This document shows, piece after piece, positions 46,676 through 47,659 of a DNA stretch of 47,659 nucleotides (position 1 is the stretch's first letter; the number at the start of each line of letters is the position of its first letter). Under the pieces are notes generated by a model that searched no databases, was not told the DNA's origin, and worked only from the letters and a program-made list of their open reading frames with translations. This DNA is from Myxococcota bacterium (GTDB lineage Bacteria; Myxococcota_A; Polyangia; Polyangiales; Houyiibacteriaceae). Position numbers and translations under genes: made by a program. The stretch spans positions 1 to 47,659 of the forward strand of contig JALOQC010000018.1 of assembly GCA_025453555.1 (NCBI GenBank), given 5' to 3'.

Positions 46676-47659
46676 TCAGGCCGGCGCGCCCGCGAACACC
46701 GGCGGACGACGCTTGGCCCATGGCCGCGCCTGCTCGAGCTGCGCGGCGAGGCGGAAGAGCGTGGCTTCGTCGCCGAAGCGCGCGGTGAGCATCGAGCCGA
46801 TCGGCATGCCCTCCGCGTTCCAGAAGAGCGGCACGCTCATCGACGGCTGCCCGGTGAAGTTCGCCACCGGCGTGAAGGGGATGAACGCGAACACGTCCTT
46901 CAGCGTGCGCTCGAGCAGGCCCGGCAGCTTCAGCGCGGCGCGCAGATCGAACGTCTTCACGAGCTCCTGCACCTTGCCCTCGAGCCCCTGCGGCTTCAGC
47001 GCGCCGATCGGCAGCGGCGGACACCCCAACGTCGGCGTGAGGATCGCGTCGTAGTCGCCGAGGCGATGCGTGAGCCGCCGCGTCTCCGCTTGCAGATCGC
47101 GGATCGCGAGCATCACCGTCGCGGCGTCGAACGAGCGCCCGATCTGCGCGCCGAGCCAAGTCGCGGTCTCGAAGTCCGCCGGTCGCGCCTTCTTGCCGAG
47201 CCGCCGCGCGCCCTCGTCGATCTCGGCCGCGGTGTTCGCGCTCACCACGGTGAAGAAGCAGCGCGTGAGGTGCTCGCGATCGTGCTGCGGTCGCACCTCT
47301 TCGACGTCGTGCCCGAGCTCCGCGAGCAGCTTCGCCGCGTCCTTCACGGCCGCGACGCAGTCGGGGTGCACGTCGCCGAGCATCGCGGGCTCCCAATGGA
47401 AGCCGATGCGCAGCCGCCCCGGCTCGCGCGTCGTCTCTTCTAGGAAGGGCCGCTTCATGGCGGGCGCGTGGTAGGGCGCGTAGGGCTCGGCGCCTTGGGT
47501 CGCGTCGAGCGCAGCCGCGCTGTCGCGCACGCTCCGGCTGAGCACGTGCTCGATCGCGAAGCCGCTCCAGCCTTCGCTCGAGAGCGGACCGGTCGGGGTG
47601 CGCGCGCGCGTCGGCTTGAGCCCGAAGATCCCGCAGCACGAGGCCGGGATGCGGATCGA
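46676..47659 (-). CDS. Amidase-signature enzyme, 5' end outside the window
   Basis: The frame is open to the right edge, so the first part is missing; the ATG or GTG near 47545 is internal. The first visible residues, [17 protein letters not shown], are the end of the amidase signature, with the nucleophile Ser at the start of SIR. Later blocks are [14 protein letters not shown] and [17 protein letters not shown] followed by [14 protein letters not shown], typical of the family. The missing part should hold the catalytic Lys and the GGSSGG loop. Amidases hydrolyse amide bonds of many small molecules; the substrate cannot be told. It is the right-most gene. Confidence 0.85.
   Translation of the reverse strand, partial: SIRIPASCCGIFGLKPTRARTPTGPLSSEGWSGFAIEHVLSRSVRDSAAALDATQGAEPYAPYHAPAMKRPFLEETTREPGRLRIGFHWEPAMLGDVHPDCVAAVKDAAKLLAELGHDVEEVRPQHDREHLTRCFFTVVSANTAAEIDEGARRLGKKARPADFETATWLGAQIGRSFDAATVMLAIRDLQAETRRLTHRLGDYDAILTPTLGCPPLPIGALKPQGLEGKVQELVKTFDLRAALKLPGLLERTLKDVFAFIPFTPVANFTGQPSMSVPLFWNAEGMPIGSMLTARFGDEATLFRLAAQLEQARPWAKRRPPVFAGAPA

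Overview
The window is very GC-rich DNA (about 70 % by eye, not computed) with densely packed genes on both strands. It looks like chromosomal DNA of a myxobacterium, probably of the Sandaracinus/Polyangiales type. The reasons are a giant secreted protein with 16 MopE-type CNGxDDDCDG motifs, a MYXO-CTERM-like tail, receiver-DUF4388 regulators, a eukaryote-like Ser/Thr kinase, and many lipoproteins. I see no rRNA, tRNA, CRISPR, phage or insertion-sequence genes. Species-level placement is inference.

Layout. 1-8253: end of a beta-propeller protein, a lipoprotein, an RdgC-like gene pair, a DUF695 protein, an acyl-CoA dehydrogenase/oxidase, a membrane protein and a metallophosphoesterase. 8323-13000: a small exported protein, a DUF1963-like protein, and a FAD amine-oxidase operon divergent from a TetR regulator, with a palindromic operator candidate between them. 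13025-17051: a minus-strand signalling operon (receiver / GAF-like / degenerate GGDEF gene, then receiver-DUF4388, then GNAT acetyltransferase). Its first gene is broken by an 11-bp tandem duplication, and its first junction is expanded into a 32-nt repeat array. 17273-19874: two lipoproteins, a membrane-anchored protein, a [2Fe-2S] ferredoxin and a tiny membrane protein. 20021-25405: the 1794-residue MopE-repeat protein. 25548-30195: YbjN-like protein, PspA, RsmG with a lipoprotein, a Ser/Thr kinase and an exported protein. 30535-38142: a triple-DsbA protein, a GST-like protein, a VanZ-like protein, an M23 peptidase, a YdjM-type membrane protein and a MATE exporter. 38271-43161: Lon protease coupled to a membrane metallopeptidase-TPR protein. 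43279-47659: a fatty-acyl-CoA synthetase, small lipoproteins and a partial amidase.

The most unusual signal is in the junctions, not in one gene. At two places (14937-15190 on the minus strand, 40619-40696 on the plus strand) the stop/start junction of two neighbouring genes has been tandemly copied. Each copy carries an overlapping GTGA, and each copy (or pair of copies) forms a tiny ORF that ends on the GTGA of a following unit. The result is an unbroken ladder of overlapping minicistrons from the stop of the upstream gene to the GTG start of the downstream one. The two ladders have unrelated sequence and unit lengths (32 and 14 nt), but both units are 2 modulo 3, as this arrangement requires.

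A second theme is small dispersed palindromic elements. One has a 22-bp core that sits in frame inside unrelated genes, with a compensated variant tandemly repeated at the left edge. Other structured elements lie just after stop codons. Short tandem repeats of 11 to 33 bp are common throughout, which suggests that slipped-strand duplication shapes this chromosome.
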